Positions 60,212-64,000 of a DNA stretch of 64,000 nt are shown piece after piece (position 1 is the stretch's first letter; each line of letters begins with the position of its first letter). Position numbers and translations under genes: made by a program. Under the pieces are notes generated by a model that worked only from the letters and a program-made list of their open reading frames with translations, was not told the DNA's origin and did no database searches. This DNA is from Saussurea involucrata. Lineage: Eukaryota > Streptophyta > Magnoliopsida > Asterales > Asteraceae. The stretch is from NCBI GenBank assembly GCA_033807775.1, contig CM066318.1, forward strand, positions 85,784,879 through 85,848,878. The letters are read 5' to 3'.

Positions 60212-60322
60212 TTTTTTTTTGAGTATATAATATTTATATACGATAAATATAACAAATAAGTTTGAACCCCTAACCACCTAAAAGGCTAAAATCTCAGATA
60301 CCACTAGACCAAAAGACCCTTT
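60212..60322 (-). mobile_element. Candidate tRNA-derived SINE
   Basis: The minus strand reads TTTTGGTCTAGTGGTATC (A-box-like), then 20-odd bases later GGGGTTCAAAC (B-box-like), followed by an AT-rich body and an A-run (60212-60220). This is the layout of a tRNA-derived SINE. No clear flanking duplication was seen, and it could be a degraded tRNA-like fragment. Confidence 0.5.
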
Positions 60323-60546
60323 GGAGAAAGGATGTGGGGATGAATGAAAAGCCCAAAATGTCAATTAATTAATTAGGGTCTGGATTACATTCATCATATA
60401 TCTACAATAATAATAATAAGTCAGTGCATGAGATGCAGCCATTTCTTAATTAATTAAGCTTAAAAGTTATCTACTGTTAGATCATTCCCTCCCTTTTTGT
60501 TACTGCACTTCCAGAGAGAGAGAGAGAGAGAGAATATATATAGGAA
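60323..60546. other. 3' flank of the SAP30-like gene
   Basis: Contains an AATAAT run (60405-60417) and a GA dinucleotide run (60514-60533) just past the stop codon, likely in the 3' UTR. No poly(A) signal is obvious. Confidence 0.5.
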
Positions 60547-62509
60547 TCATTTGCATACAGTCTTGAGTTTCTTTGCCGCCTGTGCAAACCCCACGATCAC
60601 CTGCAACTCGTCCAGTGTCTGTGAAAACCAACAAACATTCATTCCCACCATTAATTACTTCATCAACCCAACAATATGCTGCTAATAAAACTTACCTGTG
60701 ATATGAAATGCCTTTGAACAATGTCCACAAGCTGCTCCTTAGATGGGTTTGGGATCACACCCGCCTACAAATCAAAAACATATAAAAACTTCATATCCCT
60801 CCCACACACACGCACAAGTATATACATAGACAGAGGGAGGTTCAAGAGAAAACCTCAAAAAAAATGAAAAACTGTTTTATCTAGACGGTATGCACGTGTG
60901 AATACAAGTAAATTAAGTTGTTTTTTGGTTTTTATGCACATGTGCATGTTACAAATTACTTGTATGCACAAGTGCATACCGTTCAGATGAATGACTACTC
61001 GGGTGTTCCTCAGTTTTTCATTTTTTTGCGGTTTTCCTTGAACCTGACCCTATATATATGTATGTGTGTGTATCTGCGTGCGCGCATATATTCTACTCCT
61101 TCCATCCCAATAAAAAAAACACGCAATTTTATAAATGTGTAATTATTACAATTTTACCCTTAATAATACCAGAAGTAATAAATTTCTCCATCTAATTAAG
61201 GGTAATTAGATGGTACTCACAAGATTGAAGTGTCGCCAATATCTACGTAAGGCAGCCATCTCTAGTTTGCTGAGATCAACCTTCTGAAAAGATTATATGT
61301 AAAAAGACAAATCCTTTCCCAAAAACATATGTACATTTTAAATCAAATAGACTTCTTTTCAACTTCAAATAGCAGATCAATTGTTAACCAAATCCTTATT
61401 AAGTTTGGTTTCTTAAGGAATAATTAATTAATAATTATAGGTAAAGTAAGAAGTGAGAAGTGAGAAGTGAGAAGGTTTTAATGCATTTCTTTTTTAAAAT
61501 GAAATGAGGGTACTAATCGATAAAGTTTGCATACATACCACGGACCCACGAGAATTCGTAAAAGAGGTCTTGGATTGCGAGTCACAAGATAGAGACCGGC
61601 TAACAGTCTTGTGTGACGACGACCCTGCTGATTTATGCGGGCGGTGGTGCCTTGATCGGTGATGTGACTTTTGGGTGTCATCAGAAGCTGAAAACATGGA
61701 ATTAACCAACACAATTATTTTCTCAATGTGGGTCCATTTGCACAACCTTAATGGAATGCATAATAGAGTTCCTAGCAGTAGTAAAAAAAAAGTTAAAGTG
61801 CAACCATGTGGCTAAGGTATCCAATGTAGAAAAAAAACAACTGCAAAAGATTCAAAAGTATCATAGAAAAAGACACGTTTCCGATGAAAATTTTACGAAA
61901 TTGTCGATTACAAAAGTATGACTAACCCAGATCAGAACCATTGTTCCATTGTCCATTTTCAAACTCAAGATCATCATCTTCTTCATTACCAGTAGGAGCT
62001 TCAATCACACTTAGAGCATTCCTTTGTAACTTCACTTCTATTCCATTCGTCAGCACCTACAGTTCATTCACAAGAAATTCAGATCAAAAACCAACAAAAT
62101 TTCAAGATTTCGGCATTTTAAAGAATACGATAGGATGAGTGCACCAAAAACATGATTATGTTATAGACCCTTAGACAAAAAATAAAGCTTTCTTTCGTGT
62201 TCAATCAAAAAGATATTTTTTTATAAAAACGCCAAGAATGTTTGTCTAAAAGCACAAAAAATGCATGTCTTGAAGAACAATTTGCATCAAATATATGGTG
62301 TAATTATAAGTGATATATAGTTTGCAATCTTATAATATAAATATTTTTAAAAAATGTGAACAAATGCCAAACGGGTTTCCATGTGAAATGGTATGCAGAT
62401 CATGAAGACTCGAAGCAAATCAAACAGAACCATAAAAGCAACCTTATCTGTATAATTCTTTAAAGCCAACATGAAAAAATTAATTACTGAACAGGAAATG
62501 TTTAATTAC

Positions 62510-62550
<41 letters not shown>

Positions 62551-63302
62551 TAGTACATTTGACCACAAAACTCAAATGACATTTTTGGGAAATAATTATT
62601 ATCAATTATGTCCAAGTAAAAAATCAAACTAGATTTAAAGCTTATTCAATTGACATCAAGATTTATCATAATTTCAATATAAATATTATCCATACACATC
62701 TTTAGCATAAAAGATACACAAATGAACAGGATGTTCACAGAACTCAATCATGGGGAACAAAGAACCCTAAATTTCCAATTTAAAAATACATTTGAATCCA
62801 CAAGATTACAATTTAGATCACATGCAAGACCTCCAAAATGGCATTCAAAGTCAATAATAGAAATATTTAATTAATACAAAATCTTTAAATAAATTACAAT
62901 CCCAAATGAAATTACATTTACAACCCTTAGATCCATTGACTTCCCCTCTTTTAATCAAAAATAATTTAATCCCCAAATTTTCAAAATCAATAATTGCATT
63001 ACTAGAACTGCATTCAAAAAAATTAAAACCCAAATTTGAATTGATAAATTAGAAATTACCAGCCAATGCCAGCCTCCGAGACCAACAGCCTTCTTAACAA
63101 CACCTTGTAGCCCAACAAGAACAGATTTCGTACGGTTGTTTCCGGTGACAACCACCTTCGTATGGCGGGGTAAAACAGACAATTCTTCCTCGCTGCTATC
63201 GCCTCCTCCGCCACCACCACCACCGCCACCGCCGCAACTCTGAAATTGAGCAGAAGAAGAAAACACACAACCACCACCACTATTCACATAACTCTCCTCC
63301 AT
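60547..63302 (-). CDS. AFR1/AFR2-like: SAP30-like histone deacetylase complex subunit (AFR1/AFR2 type)
   Basis: Host gene with exons 63302-63060, 62056-61927, 61687-61539, 61283-61221, 60764-60696 and 60618-60547, 726 nt, 241 residues, all GT-AG and in frame. The N-terminus has a 11-Gly run (from CCG/CCA repeats, 63203-63236). TGNNRTKSVLVGLQGVVKKA and VGLGGWHWLVLTNGIEVKL form the first conserved block (N-terminal SAP30-type zinc-finger-like region of plants lacks the Cys cluster here). A Ser/His/Arg-rich segment (KSHHRSRHHR) follows, then the C-terminal Sin3-binding helix region KVDLSKLEMAALRRYWRHFNL, IPNPSKEQLVDIVQRHF and DELQVIVGFAQAAKKLK. I recognise it as the plant SAP30-related family; in Arabidopsis AFR1 and AFR2 act in a Sin3/HDAC complex that represses FT. 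Role here is inferred. Introns are 60-1003 bp. It converges on the transposon nest. Confidence 0.9.
60831..61052. repeat. Foldback/MITE-like inverted repeat in intron 5 of the SAP30-like gene
   Basis: Left arm GGTTCAAGAGAAAACC ... ATGAAAAACTG ... ACGGTATGCAC (60839-60900) pairs with right arm GTGCATACCGT ... CAGTTTTTCAT ... GGTTTTCCTTGAACC (60972-61044). Arms of about 75-90 bp are imperfect. The outer flanks are also complementary (ACACAC/GTGTGT). No duplication was resolved. Confidence 0.7.
62511..62550. repeat. (AT)n(AG)n microsatellite in intron 1
   Basis: AT dinucleotide run at 62511-62526 followed by AG run to 62550 in the 1003-bp first intron. Confidence 0.95.
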
Positions 63303-64000
63303 TTCTTCTCCTTCCCTTACAGCATTATCCGCAGAAAATTAAAACACCAAATATGAAGAATTACGAATCAAATTTTTATGTAACGGAAAGATCAAACACT
63401 TGGGAGTTAGAAACCGATGACATTTGGAGGATGAAAAGCAAGAAAATAAGGACAAAATTTGGGGTTTGAAACACATGAGAGAGAGGAGGAAGTGGGTGAG
63501 AGTGACACAAGTATGTGTGACTGTGTGTGTTGAATTGTAGTTTTTTTTTTTTTTTGCTTCTGAATCCCGACGAGATGGGTTGGACGAATGAGAGAGCGAC
63601 ACGTATGAAGAGGGGTGGTTCAATTTACGGTGGCGTGATGCAATAATGCTATACCACTTAGCGGTTTTATTGTTTCTGTAATATATGACTTTTGACTCTT
63701 TGACTGATGTTGGTTTAAAGGTATGGGAGTGGGTCCTTGTTTATTTACTGTTATGCCCTTCAAGGAAAACCCCCATTTTCAAATTGGAAAATTTAAGTTT
63801 CTATGCTAAATAGTGCCCTAAATTACAAGAATATGCTTTTGTTTACCATCATTTGTAAATTTGCTTATTTTGTAATGATAAAAATACCCATAAACATGCT
63901 TCTTGTTTCTGTAAATAATTTGAATCATAAACCTGAATCATTTTAAGATACAAATCGCAAGGATCCGTTTCATTACAAATTTACTTTTTTTTTGGTAAAT
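63303..64000 (-). promoter_or_regulatory. 5' UTR and promoter region of the SAP30-like gene
   Basis: No other gene is seen up to the window edge. The first 330 bp upstream of the ATG are rich in CT/GA and include a 15-T run (63541-63555); no clear TATA box could be assigned, so the transcription start is unknown. Confidence 0.5.

Noticed and set aside
61094..61190. Stowaway-like end TACTCCTTCCATCCC in intron 4/5 of the SAP30-like gene
   Set aside because: Only one end is visible; no matching inverted end or TA duplication was found nearby, so an element cannot be delimited.

Overview
The window is plant nuclear DNA, most likely from an Asteraceae (daisy-family) genome. That assignment rests on my recognition of the Ty1/copia and Ty3/gypsy families and is an inference. 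About 60 kb is a stack of retrotransposons inserted into each other. It abuts one conserved host gene at the right end (minus strand, 60547-63302), a SAP30-like histone-deacetylase-complex subunit of the AFR1/AFR2 type with six exons that join in frame.

Layout. Element A (1-6260, +) is the 3' half of a Sirevirus-type copia element: end of pol, a cluster of polypurine tracts, a CCGG-rich spacer, an envelope-like gene and a 281-bp 3' LTR. It ends inside the envelope-like gene of element D (6261-15420, -), a copia element of another family. D ends exactly at its 946-bp 5' LTR inside the gag of element B (15421-27253, +), a relative of A. B ends inside the integrase of element C (27254-44188, +), a third Sirevirus-type family. 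The order of insertion is therefore C, then B, then D, then A. C is also split by element E (35613-43301, -), a complete Tat-like gypsy element with a perfect CTTAC target duplication. To the right lie an unassigned stretch, a solo LTR (44808-46946, duplication GCATG), a hAT-like element (46953-57416) and, inside it, element F (47562-56805, +). F is a relative of E with duplication GTATG and carries another solo LTR (49919-51262, duplication ATAAC) in its gag. Then come another unassigned stretch, a decayed copia RT/RNase H (G) broken by a TAA-flanked MITE, a SINE-like sequence and the host gene.

Two themes stand out. First, every LTR family here carries an accessory gene that looks like a separate, spliced transcription unit. 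In A/B, C and D it is the envelope-like gene downstream of pol, with its own TATA-like box and, in A/B and D, introns. In E/F it is a four-exon gene antisense to gag whose exon phases agree in both copies. Second, each family is densely marked by its own short, mostly palindromic word: TCCGGA or ACCCGGTAA in A/B, CAGAGCCTCTG in C, TCAGCGA in D, CGTACGA in E/F and CTCGGTGGGACCGAG in the large solo LTR. The envelope-like proteins of A/B, C and D share a core segment; A/B and D also carry nuclear-signal-like and SUMO-interaction-like motifs. This is compatible with, but does not prove, an element-encoded nuclear protein acting on its own family's DNA word.

E and F lack a working reverse transcriptase and integrase but keep gag-protease and the antisense gene, so they are non-autonomous. 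F still holds scraps of RNase H and integrase. Nearly all element coding regions are broken by stops, many explained by C-to-T change; the host gene appears intact.
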